Below, piece by piece: positions 27,109 to 36,270 of a stretch of 64,000 nucleotides of DNA. The notes beneath the pieces were generated by a model. The model had not been told where the DNA came from. It made no database searches and saw nothing but the letters and a program-made list of their open reading frames with translations. Each line of letters starts with the position of its first letter. Position 1 is the first letter of the stretch. The DNA lies in NCBI GenBank assembly GCA_030824495.1, contig JAVBXP010000029.1, positions 98,331 to 162,330 of the forward strand, written 5' to 3'. Position numbers and translations under genes: made by a program. The DNA is from a bacterium. GTDB lineage: Bacteria > Pseudomonadota > Alphaproteobacteria > Caulobacterales > Caulobacteraceae.

Positions 27109-28547
27109 TCGATCACGTAGCCATAGGGCCCTTGGTAACTGCGGCCAGGTTGGGCCGCAGACGTGGCGTTGTAGGCTCGGGAGAGCGAGCCCAGCAGCAA
27201 GGTCGAGGCGTCGTCGGCGACCTGAAGACCATCGACCGGCGTCTGGAGCCGATCAGGCGACGTCGGACCCACGATGTAGGGCGTGACGATGATGACCAAT
27301 TCGCTCTCGCCGGAGAGGTAGTCGCGCGAGCGGAATAGCGAGCCTAGGACCGGCAGGGTGGTCATGCCGGGCAGGCTGTCGAGGTTCTGCTTGGTCTTTT
27401 CCTGCAACAGGCCCGCGATCATCATCGAGCCGCCTGACGGCAGTTCGACCGCGGTTTCAGCGCGTCGCACGATCAGGGCGGGAATTGTCAGGGTCGCCGT
27501 GGTGCCGGGGGTCGAGAGCGCGAAGGCGCCTTGGCTGGTGAGCTCGGAAACTTCCGTCGAGATTTTCAGGGCGATCCGGCCCGATGACAGGACGACCGGC
27601 GTGAAGCCCAGTCCGACGCCGAACGGCTTGAACTCGATCCCGACGCCGCCGTCCTCGTCCTGAGAAACTGGGATCGGGAATTCGCCGCCGGCCAGGAACT
27701 TGGCCGATTCGCCCGACACCGCCGTCAGATTCGGCTCGGCGAGGGTCCGGACAAGCCCGACCCGCTCAAAGGCCTGGAGCGTGGCCTGGCCCTGATCGCG
27801 ACCGCCAAGATTGCGCACCGTCGCCGCGCCACCGCCCAGCAAAGCGCCATTGACGCCGAAGCTCGCGGACGTTCCGAGCAGGAACTGGGTGCTGCCCAGT
27901 TCACCGACGATAGCGCTGAGGTTGAAGCCGAGCTGCTTGATGACGTCGCGCTGCATCTCCACGATGCGCACTTTCAGCATCACCTGGTCCTTGCCGGCGA
28001 TGCTCAGCATGTTGAGCACCATCTCCGGCTTGGCGACCGCGGCGCGGGCGATCTGGACGGCCTTGTCGGCGGCGGCCAGGCTCTCGACCTGTCCCGACAG
28101 GATCAGGCTCTCGTTCATCGCATCAACGCGCACGCGCGAGCCGGGAACGATGCGGTTGATGGTTTGGGCGACCGCCGTGGGATCCTGATCGACCCGAATG
28201 TCGAGCGTTAGGATCCGGCGGCCGGCGTTGTCGAAGAACACCGCGTCAGTCGAGCCGTTCTTTAGGCCGAGGATGAAGATCCTGCGGGGCGAGCGCAGCA
28301 TGGCGTCCGCCACGCCCGGATTGCTCACCAGCACGTCGCGGACGTCCACGGGAAGCTCGACGATGGCGGACTTGCCGTTGGGCAGGTTGAGGGACTGCGT
28401 CGCCGCCGAACCGCCAGCGAGATTGACGCGCACAATCGACGACTGCGCCGCCAGGCCGGCGGCCTCAGTCTGGGCGGCCGCCGCCAAGGGCGCACCAAGC
28501 ATCGCCCCAAGGGCGACGAGCGCGATCAGGATAGAGCGTGGATTCAC
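27105..28547 (-). CDS. cpaC: Tad pilus secretin CpaC (RcpA)
   Basis: 480 aa. Signal peptide to about residue 27, a pilus-formation N-terminal domain (VELPVDVRDVLVSNPGVADAM), a BON-like ring domain (LILSGQVESLAAADKAVQIA), then the secretin core with VSGESAKFLAGGEFPIP, VGLGFTPVVL and the beta-lip ELPSGGSMMIAGLL. It forms the outer-membrane channel for the pilus. Its start overlaps the cpaB stop by 4 nt. Confidence 0.95.
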   Translation of the reverse strand: MNPRSILIALVALGAMLGAPLAAAAQTEAAGLAAQSSIVRVNLAGGSAATQSLNLPNGKSAIVELPVDVRDVLVSNPGVADAMLRSPRRIFILGLKNGSTDAVFFDNAGRRILTLDIRVDQDPTAVAQTINRIVPGSRVRVDAMNESLILSGQVESLAAADKAVQIARAAVAKPEMVLNMLSIAGKDQVMLKVRIVEMQRDVIKQLGFNLSAIVGELGSTQFLLGTSASFGVNGALLGGGAATVRNLGGRDQGQATLQAFERVGLVRTLAEPNLTAVSGESAKFLAGGEFPIPVSQDEDGGVGIEFKPFGVGLGFTPVVLSSGRIALKISTEVSELTSQGAFALSTPGTTATLTIPALIVRRAETAVELPSGGSMMIAGLLQEKTKQNLDSLPGMTTLPVLGSLFRSRDYLSGESELVIIVTPYIVGPTSPDRLQTPVDGLQVADDASTLLLGSLSRAYNATSAAQPGRSYQGPYGYVIE

Positions 28548-29398
28548 GGTCTGGCGACCTCGCTGACTTGTCCGGCGCGGAACACGCGCACGCCTTGCAT
28601 GTTGTCGCGGGCCTGCCCGCCACGGCCGGGCGCGCCGCCGATGTCGGCATAGGAGCGGAGCGCGAGCTGCATCTCACCTTGAGCCCGTCCGCGCGCCATG
28701 ACTTCAACGTCGGCGGCAGGGATCTCCAAGGTGGCGACCGCGCCGACGATGGACTTGGCGTCCTTCTCAGGATCGATCTTCTGGTCGATGGCCAGGACAC
28801 GAACATTCCGCATCAGGGTTTCGGTGACGTAGGTCTTGGCCTCGGCGTTTTGGCGGCTTTGCAGAATGTCCACCCGGTCGCCGGGCAGGATGAAGCCGCC
28901 GGCCGCGGTCTCGGCGTTGATCGGGATGGACATCGCCCGCATGCCGGGCTGCACCACCACGGCCATGAAGCCGCTCTGGCCGGCCCGGACCACTTTGCGT
29001 GCGACGATGGGCTCGCCGGTGACCATGGCTTCGCGGACGATCGAGCCTTCGAAGGCTTGCATGGGTCCGGTTGTGCTGACTGCGTCGGTGGCCGCGCGTG
29101 CGGCCTTCTGCACCGCTTTGTCAGGCATAACCGCTGGCAGGGCCGGCGCAGCGCCGTCGGTCACGAAGCTGGCGTTCAAACCATCCGCAGGCCAAGCCTG
29201 CCAAGTCATGTCGGCTTGGCTGAGCCGCGTTCCGATCGCCAGGTCATGCTTGGCCACCAGCACCTGGGCCACCGGCTTTGCGGCGACGGCCTCCACGGGC
29301 GCGGCCTCTTTCGGCGTCACCATGCCCCGGACGATAAGGGCCAGCCCGATGGCGGCGATCGCCGCGACGGCGAGAATGGCGATGCGGATGCCGCTCAT
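28544..29398 (-). CDS. cpaB: Tad pilus assembly protein CpaB (RcpC)
   Basis: 284 aa from ATG 29398. One N-terminal membrane anchor, then an SAF domain (VLVAKHDLAIGTRLSQADMTWQ; GEPIVARKVVRAGQSG) and the RcpC-type segment MRAMSIPINAETAAGGFILP. It is a periplasmic partner of the secretin. 142 bp separate it from cpaA. Confidence 0.92.
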   Translation of the reverse strand: MSGIRIAILAVAAIAAIGLALIVRGMVTPKEAAPVEAVAAKPVAQVLVAKHDLAIGTRLSQADMTWQAWPADGLNASFVTDGAAPALPAVMPDKAVQKAARAATDAVSTTGPMQAFEGSIVREAMVTGEPIVARKVVRAGQSGFMAVVVQPGMRAMSIPINAETAAGGFILPGDRVDILQSRQNAEAKTYVTETLMRNVRVLAIDQKIDPEKDAKSIVGAVATLEIPAADVEVMARGRAQGEMQLALRSYADIGGAPGRGGQARDNMQGVRVFRAGQVSEVARP

Positions 29399-29540
29399 GG
29401 TGCGTCTACTCGAGCCTCCCGCGTGCGGGTTTTCTGGCGGGCGCGCCGACAGTCGGCCAGCGCGCACGAATCGAATGCCCGGCCTTTTGCCTGCAGAGTC
29501 TGTTTGCGGGGCGCATAGTTAACGCCGGCTAAAGGCCAAG

Positions 29541-30056
29541 CTAGAACCCTGCCCATGCCTGCATGAGCGCCGATCCGGGGAAGGCGGCCAAGGCGCCGAC
29601 CGCGATCGCCACGCCATAGGGTAGATCGCCCTTGGGCTCGGCGAGCCGACTGATCCAGCCTGGCCCGCCGAGAAGGTAGGGCCGCAACAGCGGCGCGCGG
29701 AGGCCGAATAGGGCGAAGGTTAGAGCCCCGCCCGCGAGCCCCGTGACAAGGATGAACTCAAGTGAACCTGCCCATCCAAGCCAAAGCGCGCTGGCTGCGA
29801 ACAGCTTGGCGTCGCCGCCGCCGATCCAGTTGAGCGCGAACATCGCCATGCCGATCAGCAGCGCGATCACACCAACGCCGAGATGCAACCCCATCGCCGA
29901 CAGCGGGAGCCCCACCAGCAGTGCCGCCGGTGCGAAGCCCAAGATCAGCAAGCCCGAGATCCAGTTGGGGATGGTGTAACTGGTCAAATCCCGTAGCGCG
30001 CCGAGAATGACCAGGGCCGGGAAGACCAACAAAGCTGCAGCCTGGACGACGGACAT
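29541..30056 (-). CDS. cpaA: Tad prepilin peptidase CpaA (TadV)
   Basis: 171 aa, mostly membrane segments. The two aspartates of the type IV prepilin peptidase active site are visible: Asp in LGALRDLTSYTIPNW and Asp in IGGGDAKLFAA. It cleaves the leader of the Flp pilins and TadE-type pseudopilins. It is short, lacking the methylase half of PilD, as usual for TadV. Confidence 0.94.
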   Translation of the reverse strand: MSVVQAAALLVFPALVILGALRDLTSYTIPNWISGLLILGFAPAALLVGLPLSAMGLHLGVGVIALLIGMAMFALNWIGGGDAKLFAASALWLGWAGSLEFILVTGLAGGALTFALFGLRAPLLRPYLLGGPGWISRLAEPKGDLPYGVAIAVGALAAFPGSALMQAWAGF

Positions 30057-30122
30057 GACCGTAAGGGTCCCTTGGTTCGCGATACAGAAGCGCGATCATC
30101 GCCGCACTCGATGAATAGAGCG

Positions 30123-30169
30123 TTGAAACACGAAAGGCCGCGACGTCGTCGCGGCCTTTCGTGTTTCAA
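30123..30169. terminator. Perfect 22-bp inverted repeat between pilin 2 and cpaA
   Basis: Arms TTGAAACACGAAAGGCCGCG... and their exact complement, 22 bp each, enclose a 3-nt loop. A-rich and T-rich ends on the arms make it look like a terminator on either strand. It lies 14 bp after the second pilin stop, so it could end most pilin transcripts, or stabilise them, while letting some reach cpaA. Confidence 0.75.
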
Positions 30170-30182
30170 ACTAAGCGTTCGA

Positions 30183-30350
30183 CTAATCTACCGGCGTCGT
30201 CTCCGCCACAGTCTTGAACAGCGAGAAGATATCTGGAGCGACTAGGCCAATCGCGCCGGTCATGACGATGCCGATGAGAGCCGCGATCAGACAGTATTCG
30301 ACGGCGGTAACGCCCGTCTCATCAGCAAAGAAGCGGATCAAGAAAGTCAT
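30183..30350 (-). CDS. Second Flp/Fap-type pilin
   Basis: 55 aa from ATG 30350, chosen because MTFLIRFFADETGVTAVEY lines up with the start of pilA; ATG 30368 is possible and neither has a good SD. It has the Flp pattern: short basic leader, G/V-T-A-V-E-Y processing region, then one hydrophobic helix (CLIAALIGIVMTGAIGLV). It could be a minor pilin. It lies in the pilA-cpaA interval where Caulobacter has no gene. Confidence 0.85.
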   Translation of the reverse strand: MTFLIRFFADETGVTAVEYCLIAALIGIVMTGAIGLVAPDIFSLFKTVAETTPVD

Positions 30351-30408
30351 GGTTGCGGTGCTCGCCATGAAAAATCGCGGCGGCTTACGCCGCCGCGACC
30401 TATTCCGA

Positions 30409-30603
30409 TTAGGACGGGGCGATAGTCGTGTTCTTCGCGCCCTTCACGATGCCGCCGATGTCGCCGAAAGCAGTCTGGATCTGACCGCCGAGGGTGGTCA
30501 TGGCGGCGATCACCACGACGGCGATCAGAGCAGCGATGAGGCCATATTCGATGGCCGTGGCGCCGGATTCATTCTTCAGGAAACGCGTGACGAACTTGGA
30601 CAT
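30409..30603 (-). CDS. pilA: Major Flp pilin PilA
   Basis: 64 aa from ATG 30603 with AAGGAG 10 nt ahead. MSKFVTRFLKNESGATAIEYG precursor leader and processing site (cleavage after the Gly that precedes ATAIEY), then the hydrophobic assembly helix LIAALIAVVVIAAM and a short polar tail. It is the pilus subunit; first gene of the operon. Confidence 0.93.
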   Translation of the reverse strand: MSKFVTRFLKNESGATAIEYGLIAALIAVVVIAAMTTLGGQIQTAFGDIGGIVKGAKNTTIAPS

Positions 30604-30697
30604 TGCTCGATCTCCTTTGTTTGCGAGCAGACTGTGCGGCTTCAAACCTTGGTGGTCTGCCCGCCCCGAAATACAGGTGCACATTGCAAGGCCAAGC

Positions 30698-30712
30698 TTA
30701 ACTTCAAGTAAA
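30698..30712. promoter_or_regulatory. CtrA-like half-degenerate box upstream of pilA
   Basis: TTAACTTCAAGTAAA is TTAA-N7-TAAA, one base off the CtrA consensus, 95 bp before the pilA start. CtrA drives pilA in Caulobacter, so the position fits, but the site is imperfect. Confidence 0.45.
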
Positions 30713-30908
30713 CATCACTGTATTCGCACTTGACTTTCTATGGTTTACTTCTGTTTACTGTAAATATCGGTTAACCACGCACGAGAAATGGCCGAAAACG
30801 CTACCTCGGACTTAATGATTCTCGCGCGCGCACGAGGGCTCAAGAATTCAGTCTTTATTGACCATTCCAGCTCAACTTCAGGCGACGCTGTTTTTCAGGA
30901 TCACCTCA

Positions 30909-31292
30909 ATGCGACGCCTTCTCCTGGCCCTGACGGCGCCCCTAGTGGTCCTGGCCGCCGCACCATCGGCCCACGCCGCCTCGACCTTGGTCGTCCCCAT
31001 CGACCACAGCGCGGCCGTCAGCCTGCCGCGCGGAACCCGCGACGTCCTGATCGGCAATCCGGCCATCGCCGATGTAAGCGTGCTGGACTCCGGCAAGGCG
31101 GTGATCTTGGGCAAGAGCTATGGCTCGACCAATCTGATCGTCGTCGACCAGTTAGGACGCACCGTCCTGGAACGTCAGGTCGTGGTCTCGGCCCCGGCCG
31201 GCCGGGTCTCGGTCATCCGCGGGAGCCGGGTGGACGACTATGCCTGCGCCGGGGGCTGCGAACGCACCGGCGAGGCGCCCAAGGCGCCTTAA
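30909..31292 (+). CDS. Stand-alone pilus-formation N-terminal domain protein (CpaC-N like)
   Basis: 127 aa from ATG 30909 with AGGA upstream. Signal peptide to about residue 24 (SAHA), then the domain seen at the start of CpaC: VPIDHSAAVSLPRGTRDVLIGNPAIADVSVLDSGKAVILGKSYGSTNLIVVD. It ends in a short Cys-containing tail. It probably interacts with the secretin or occupies the same periplasmic ring. It is divergent from pilA. Confidence 0.85.
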   Translation: MRRLLLALTAPLVVLAAAPSAHAASTLVVPIDHSAAVSLPRGTRDVLIGNPAIADVSVLDSGKAVILGKSYGSTNLIVVDQLGRTVLERQVVVSAPAGRVSVIRGSRVDDYACAGGCERTGEAPKAP

Positions 31293-31365
31293 AAAAGCTG
31301 AGCCTTAAACCTCCGGTTAGCCAGACTTCGCTATCGTCCCTGCGGGCTTGAAGCTCGGGGACGTC

Positions 31366-31965
31366 ATGTCGCGCCTTGTCGCAAGAAGCACAGCTCTGAT
31401 CCGGCGGTTTGCGCGCGCGAAGCGCGGCGCGATCGCAGTCGAGTTCGCCATCATCGCCATCCCGCTGCTGACCCTGACGTTCGGTGTTCTGGAACTGGCG
31501 CTGATCTTGCTGGTGACCGCGACCTTGGACAGCGCCACCGACTTCGCCACACGAAGTATTCGCACGGGCCGCTTCCAAGCCGCACACGCGAACCAAACGC
31601 CCGAGGAACAAGAGGTCAGCAAACGCGAGTTCGGCAAGCTCGTCTGCCGCAACATGAGCTGGCTGAAAGACCGCTGCGAAGACAAGCTGATCGTAGACGC
31701 CGAGACGTTTGACACGTTCGCCGGCGCCGGCGGATCGGAGCCCGCCGAGCCTGAGGACTTCGACGAACGGCGGGCCTGCTGGTCGACCGGCAACCCCGAG
31801 GACATCGTCCTGGTCCGCACCTACTACGAGTGGCCGATCATCTCGCCGCTGCTCAAGCCCGTCTTCCATAGCGCGGGTCACCAGGGCCGCCTGCTCAGTT
31901 CGGCCCGCATCTTCCGCAACGAGCCCTATAACGCGGGCCTACGCCCTTTGGGGGCCAAATGCTGA
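31366..31965 (+). CDS. TadE-family pseudopilin/pilus assembly protein
   Basis: 199 aa from ATG 31366 with GGGGA ahead. Basic N-terminus, then the TadE motif RGAIAVEFAIIAIPLLTLTFGVLELALILLV cleaved by TadV-type peptidases before AVEF, and a soluble domain with two Cys pairs (C-RNMSWLKDRC). It overlaps the next gene by 7 nt. Confidence 0.9.
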   Translation: MSRLVARSTALIRRFARAKRGAIAVEFAIIAIPLLTLTFGVLELALILLVTATLDSATDFATRSIRTGRFQAAHANQTPEEQEVSKREFGKLVCRNMSWLKDRCEDKLIVDAETFDTFAGAGGSEPAEPEDFDERRACWSTGNPEDIVLVRTYYEWPIISPLLKPVFHSAGHQGRLLSSARIFRNEPYNAGLRPLGAKC

Positions 31966-32468
31966 ACCGCTTCGCCCATGACCGCCGCGGCTCTGCAGCC
32001 GTCGAGTTCGCGCTGATCATCCCAGTCGTCATGCTGCTCTACTACGGCATGGTCGAGACCACCCAGGCTCTGCTCGCCAATCGGCGGGTGAGCGTCGTCG
32101 CCACCGCGGTCGGCGACCTGACGGCCCAGGCGACGCAGCTGAAGAAGGCGCAGATCGACGACATCTTCAATATCAGCGCCGCGGCGTTGAAGCCCTTCCC
32201 TGTCGAGGATCTGGGCATCCGCATCGTCAGCATCGAGACGACCGCCGCCGGCGTGCCGCAGATCAGGTGGCAACAACAGCGCGGCACTTTCCCGAGCGGC
32301 GTTGATCTCAGCACGGTCGAAAAGACCGCCAATATCGCCGTCATCCGCGCCGAGACGATCTACACCTACCAGACCCCGTTCGGGCAGATCTTCCCCAACG
32401 CCTTCGTCTTCAAGAAGCAGATGGACATGAGGCCGCGCGGCGGCGTCGCCGTCGTCCTGCTCGACTAG
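31959..32468 (+). CDS. TadE/TadG-family pseudopilin
   Basis: 169 aa. RRGSAAVEFALIIPVVMLLYYG is again the TadE-like leader and helix. The soluble part is beta-rich (IRIVSIETTAAGVPQIRW). It lacks the von Willebrand domain of true TadG. It follows the other pseudopilin with an ATG inside the preceding frame. Its 3' end overlaps the convergent pabC by 59 bp. Confidence 0.88.
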   Translation: MLNRFAHDRRGSAAVEFALIIPVVMLLYYGMVETTQALLANRRVSVVATAVGDLTAQATQLKKAQIDDIFNISAAALKPFPVEDLGIRIVSIETTAAGVPQIRWQQQRGTFPSGVDLSTVEKTANIAVIRAETIYTYQTPFGQIFPNAFVFKKQMDMRPRGGVAVVLLD

Positions 32469-33231
32469 ACCCCACCGCGGCGGCAAGCTGCTCGACCAGG
32501 GCCGAGGCGCCGAACTCCACCTCATCCAAACGCGACACCGCCCGCACGCCAATCAGGCTGTTGGTGAGAAAGATCGCGTCTGCAGCCCTGAGGGCTTCGC
32601 CGGGCGCCTGGACCTCCGCGACCGCCACGCCAAGCCGGCCCGCCGCCGCGAGGACGCGAGCCCGCATGGTTCCCGCCAGCACGCCGCATTCGAGCGCCGG
32701 GGTGAGGAGCCGCCCCTCGCTGACCCAGAAGACATTGGCGGCGGCCGCGCAGGCCGCCTCCTCGCGCGAATTCAGCATCAGGGCCTCGTCGCCGCCTTGC
32801 TCGCGCGCCTGGCGCCTCGCCAGTACGTTATCGAGATAGGCCAGCGTCTTCAGCCGGGCGGCAGGCGATCCTTCGTTACGGCGTACGCTGCTGGTGATCA
32901 GCCGGGCCGGCCCCGATGGGAGATGCGAGACCGACGCGGTGGCGAACAGACGCGGCTGAGGCGCATCGGGCCGGTCCAGCCCCCGCCCGCCGGAGCCCGC
33001 CGTCAGCGTCAGCCGCACGGCGGCCCGCGGCGCTGCGACCCCGGCCAGGGCCTCGCCCATCAGTCTCCCCGCCAGCGGCCGGTCGAGCGGCGGCAGCCCC
33101 ATCACGGCGCAACCTGCCGCCATCCGGTCGAGATGCGCCGCGAGCCCGACGAGCTCTCCGTCCACCGCCAGCACCGTCTCGAACAGGCCATCGCCCAGCA
33201 ACAGGCCCCGGTCATCATGCGGGATCGTCAT
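32410..33231 (-). CDS. pabC: Aminodeoxychorismate lyase (class IV aminotransferase fold)
   Basis: 273 aa. Class IV PLP fold: GLLLGDGLFETVLAVDG, the PLP lysine in ARLKTLAYLDNVLARRQA, and AAANVFWVSEGRLLTPALECGVLAGTMR. It splits aminodeoxychorismate to p-aminobenzoate and pyruvate for folate. The pairing with pabB (4-nt overlap) favours this over a branched-chain or D-amino acid aminotransferase. The Arg/Ala-rich C-terminal tail runs into the TadE-like gene on the other strand. Confidence 0.88.
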   Translation of the reverse strand: MTIPHDDRGLLLGDGLFETVLAVDGELVGLAAHLDRMAAGCAVMGLPPLDRPLAGRLMGEALAGVAAPRAAVRLTLTAGSGGRGLDRPDAPQPRLFATASVSHLPSGPARLITSSVRRNEGSPAARLKTLAYLDNVLARRQAREQGGDEALMLNSREEAACAAAANVFWVSEGRLLTPALECGVLAGTMRARVLAAAGRLGVAVAEVQAPGEALRAADAIFLTNSLIGVRAVSRLDEVEFGASALVEQLAAAVGSSRAGRRRRRRAASCPSAS

Positions 33232-34568
33232 CGGCCAGGTTCCTCCAGGGCGCGGGCGAGCGCGGCGATCTTGGCCTCAGTCTCCAGCCGCTCAGTGTGG
33301 GGATCGCTGTCGGCGACGATGCCGGCCCCGGCCCGCGCTTCCAACGACCAACCATCCACATCCTCGACAAAGGCGGCGGTGCGGATCAGCACGCTGGAAT
33401 CGAACGCCCCATCGACGCCGGCCCAGAACAGCGAGCCGCAATAGGGACCGCGAGGCGTCTCCAAGGCGGCGATGACCTTCATCGCCTGCACCTTCGGCGC
33501 GCCGGTGATCGAGCCCGGAGGAAAGGCGCAGGCCAGCAAATCGACCGCCCCCTTGCCTGCCGCCAGTCGTCCGACCACCGTCGAGACCAGATGATGGACG
33601 TTGGCGAAGGTCTCAACGGCGAACAACTCCGGCGCCCGCACGCTGCCCGGCGCGCAGACCCGCGCCAGGTCGTTGCGCATCAGATCGACGATCATCAGGT
33701 TCTCGGCCCGGTCCTTTTCGCTGGCCAGCAGATCAGCGGCCAGGACCGTATCTTCCGCCGGGGTGCGCCCGCGCGGCCGGGTGCCCTTGATCGGCCGCGT
33801 CTCGACCCACCCGTCGCGCACCTCGACAAAACGCTCAGGCGAGTTCGACACCAGCGCCAAGCCCGGCAGTCGCAGATAGGCCGCGAAGGGCGCGGCGCTC
33901 TGGTCGATCAATCGCGCGAACAGGTCGAAGGGCCTGGCTGCGCCCACGAGCCGTCCCGCCCAGGAGCGCGCGATATTGGCCTGGAAAATCTCGCCGGCAT
34001 GGATGCGGCTGACGACCTCGGCGACGGCGGCTTCGTAGGCCTCGCCGTCGTCGTTGGAGAGCCCGGCGGTCAAGGCGTCCTGATTGGGCGCGCGCGGACT
34101 GCCCGCCAACCAGCCTAGCGCCGCATGGGCGCGGGCGTCGGCCTCAGCTTGCGTCGCGCCGCGGCCGATGGCGCGCACTGCGCGCTCCTGCCGGTCGAAC
34201 GCCAGCACGGCCGGATAGCGCGCGCCGATAAGGTCCGGCCACGCCGCCTGCCTCGCCAGTCCCAGCGCCTCGATTCGATCGGCGAGCTCATAGCTGGCCA
34301 GGCCGACAACGCCGCCCTGGAACGGCGGCCCGTCCGGGATCGGCGACTGCACAGGTCCCAGCAGATCCGAAAGAGCGCGGAACGGGTCGCGGGGGTCGCC
34401 AGCCGGCACGGTGAGAGTCGCGTCCGGATCGCGCGCCAGATAAGACCACCGTCCCCGCTCGCCCTCGCCGCCGGACAACAGGCAAACCGCCCAGGGCTCG
34501 TCGGCGAAAGCCGACAGGACCTCCGCCGGCTCGCGCCATTCCGCCCGAAGCTGCGTCGCCCATAGCAT
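33228..34568 (-). CDS. pabB: Aminodeoxychorismate synthase component I
   Basis: 446 aa from ATG 34568; the frame is open to 34628 but that start would enter the transporter gene. Chorismate-binding domain with IFQANIARSWAG, SPERFVEV, TRPIKGTRPRG, VDLMRNDLARVC and PPGSITGAPKVQAM. It forms 4-amino-4-deoxychorismate from chorismate with ammonia delivered by PabA, which is not in this window. The KGTRPRG Lys-Gly-Thr motif supports PabB over anthranilate synthase. Confidence 0.9.
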   Translation of the reverse strand: MLWATQLRAEWREPAEVLSAFADEPWAVCLLSGGEGERGRWSYLARDPDATLTVPAGDPRDPFRALSDLLGPVQSPIPDGPPFQGGVVGLASYELADRIEALGLARQAAWPDLIGARYPAVLAFDRQERAVRAIGRGATQAEADARAHAALGWLAGSPRAPNQDALTAGLSNDDGEAYEAAVAEVVSRIHAGEIFQANIARSWAGRLVGAARPFDLFARLIDQSAAPFAAYLRLPGLALVSNSPERFVEVRDGWVETRPIKGTRPRGRTPAEDTVLAADLLASEKDRAENLMIVDLMRNDLARVCAPGSVRAPELFAVETFANVHHLVSTVVGRLAAGKGAVDLLACAFPPGSITGAPKVQAMKVIAALETPRGPYCGSLFWAGVDGAFDSSVLIRTAAFVEDVDGWSLEARAGAGIVADSDPHTERLETEAKIAALARALEEPGR

Positions 34569-34605
34569 GGCGCTGGCCTTAGCTTCCGGCGGCGACAAGG
34601 AAAAG

Positions 34606-36042
34606 TCAGACTTGGCGGTCGCCTCCACGCACGAACAACAGGCCGATGAAACCGATGGCCAGCAGGATGATGATCATGCCGAAACCGCCCTGCTGGCTCT
34701 GGAAGATATTGGTGCCGAGGTTCACCAGCATCGAACCCAGCCAGATTGTCGCCGTGCCCGACAGCGCATAGACGCCAAAGAAAGCCCCCGTCTGCTCCGG
34801 CGGCGTCAGGCGCACCAGCAAAGTCCGGCTGGAGGCGTAGTGGGCGGTGATGAAGACGGCGTTGGAGAACCCGACCAGCAGGAAGATCCACTCGGGCAGG
34901 GTGCGGAAGAACGGCCCATTCCACATCGGCGCGTGGGCGCTGGGATCATAGGCCCAGAAATAGAGGATCTGGTCCGGCGCCATGCCGATGGTGGCGATGA
35001 TGCCGAGCAGCGACATGAAGATCTCGATCTGCACGGCCCGGCGCGGACCAAGCCCCGCGTCCAGCCAGCGGCCGACGAAGCCGCCCAGCACCGCCAGGAC
35101 ACTGAGGATGATGCCGTACATCAGCATCTCCAGCGCGCCCCACTTCATGACCCCGGTAGCGTAGATGCCCGCGTACAGCAGGATGGCGGTCATGCCGTCG
35201 ACATAGAACATCCGGCTGACCAGGAAGATCGCCGCGTCCCGATGGTTCTTCATCCCCAGGACCATCCGCTTCAGGTCGCGGGCGCCGTCCGCCAGGGCGG
35301 TGAAGATCGGAATGCCGGTCGGCTTGGCGTCAGGCGTGAACAAGAAAAGCGGAATGGCGCCAACGGCGAAGATCAGCGCGGCCATTGGGGCGACGATCCG
35401 CGAGGGCTCATGAAGTTTCGGGTCCAGCCCGAACAGCGGCGCCTCAGGCACAAACGGCAGGCCGCTGCCGGGCAGCGCGAAAGCCCACGCGGTGAAGGCC
35501 AGGGCCAGCAAGGCCAAGCCGTTGCCAAGCGCCAAGGCCAACCCCGAGGCCTTGTGCGCGGCCGAGATCCCGGCCGCCCGCACCAGCAGCGAGTTGTGGA
35601 GCACCTCGGTATAGGTGAACAGCACCCCGATCAGGGTGGTCAGGATCATGACCGTCAGGACCGAAATCCCCGTGCCGTCGGCCTTGGCCCACCACAGCGA
35701 CGCCATCATCGGAACCATCAAGATCGTGGCGAGGGCGAGCCAGGTCTTGCGCCGTCCCAGCCGGTCGATCGAGGCGCCGAGGAACGGGGCCGTGGCCATG
35801 ATGAACCAGCCGGAATACTGGCTCCATCGCGAGACAATCTCCTGCCCCCGCACCGGGTCGCCGACCATGGTCGCGGCCACGTAGGGAATGAAGATGTAGA
35901 TGGTGATCAGGATCACATAGGGGTTTCGCGCGCCCTCGAAGAGCGACCAGGAAACCCCGCCGCGCCCCAGCTTTCCGTTTCCCATCAACTCAGCGTCGAT
36001 CGGCAGGCTGGCGCCCGATCCGCTGGCTTCGACTGTACTCAA
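34606..36042 (-). CDS. UMF1/ATG22-like major facilitator transporter
   Basis: 478 aa with about 12 membrane segments. The start WSLFEGARNPYVILITIYIFIPYVA matches the UMF1 family (W..yDwAn.py), and ASIDRLGRRKTWLA is the MFS A-motif. The substrate is unknown; related proteins efflux amino acids. It lies 37 bp upstream of pabB, so it may be cotranscribed. Confidence 0.85.
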   Translation of the reverse strand: MSTVEASGSGASLPIDAELMGNGKLGRGGVSWSLFEGARNPYVILITIYIFIPYVAATMVGDPVRGQEIVSRWSQYSGWFIMATAPFLGASIDRLGRRKTWLALATILMVPMMASLWWAKADGTGISVLTVMILTTLIGVLFTYTEVLHNSLLVRAAGISAAHKASGLALALGNGLALLALAFTAWAFALPGSGLPFVPEAPLFGLDPKLHEPSRIVAPMAALIFAVGAIPLFLFTPDAKPTGIPIFTALADGARDLKRMVLGMKNHRDAAIFLVSRMFYVDGMTAILLYAGIYATGVMKWGALEMLMYGIILSVLAVLGGFVGRWLDAGLGPRRAVQIEIFMSLLGIIATIGMAPDQILYFWAYDPSAHAPMWNGPFFRTLPEWIFLLVGFSNAVFITAHYASSRTLLVRLTPPEQTGAFFGVYALSGTATIWLGSMLVNLGTNIFQSQQGGFGMIIILLAIGFIGLLFVRGGDRQV

Positions 36043-36270
36043 GGCGGTCTCCCGGATGACCGCTCATGCCGGCGGGCTTGAAGGCACGGTACGCCTCGCC
36101 GGACGATTGCAAATCGAAAAGGCGCACGGCCGAAGATATAACGGCGTTGTCGAACCTAGCGGCCGCAGGCATAGTCGCGCCTGTCGACATCGGCCGACGC
36201 AGGGAGAGTGAAATGAGAACGTTCGTGTCCAGCCAGAAAGGAAAATCCTCGCAACAGGACATGAAGGTTC

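Noticed and set aside
30731..30787. Repeated GTTTAC/TTAACC units as further CtrA boxes near pilA
   Set aside because: Spacing between TTAA-like halves is 6 rather than 7 bp, so they do not fit the CtrA consensus.
34567..36081. 504-codon plus-strand frame opposite the UMF1-type transporter
   Set aside because: Polar, low-complexity antisense reading of a clear membrane protein gene.
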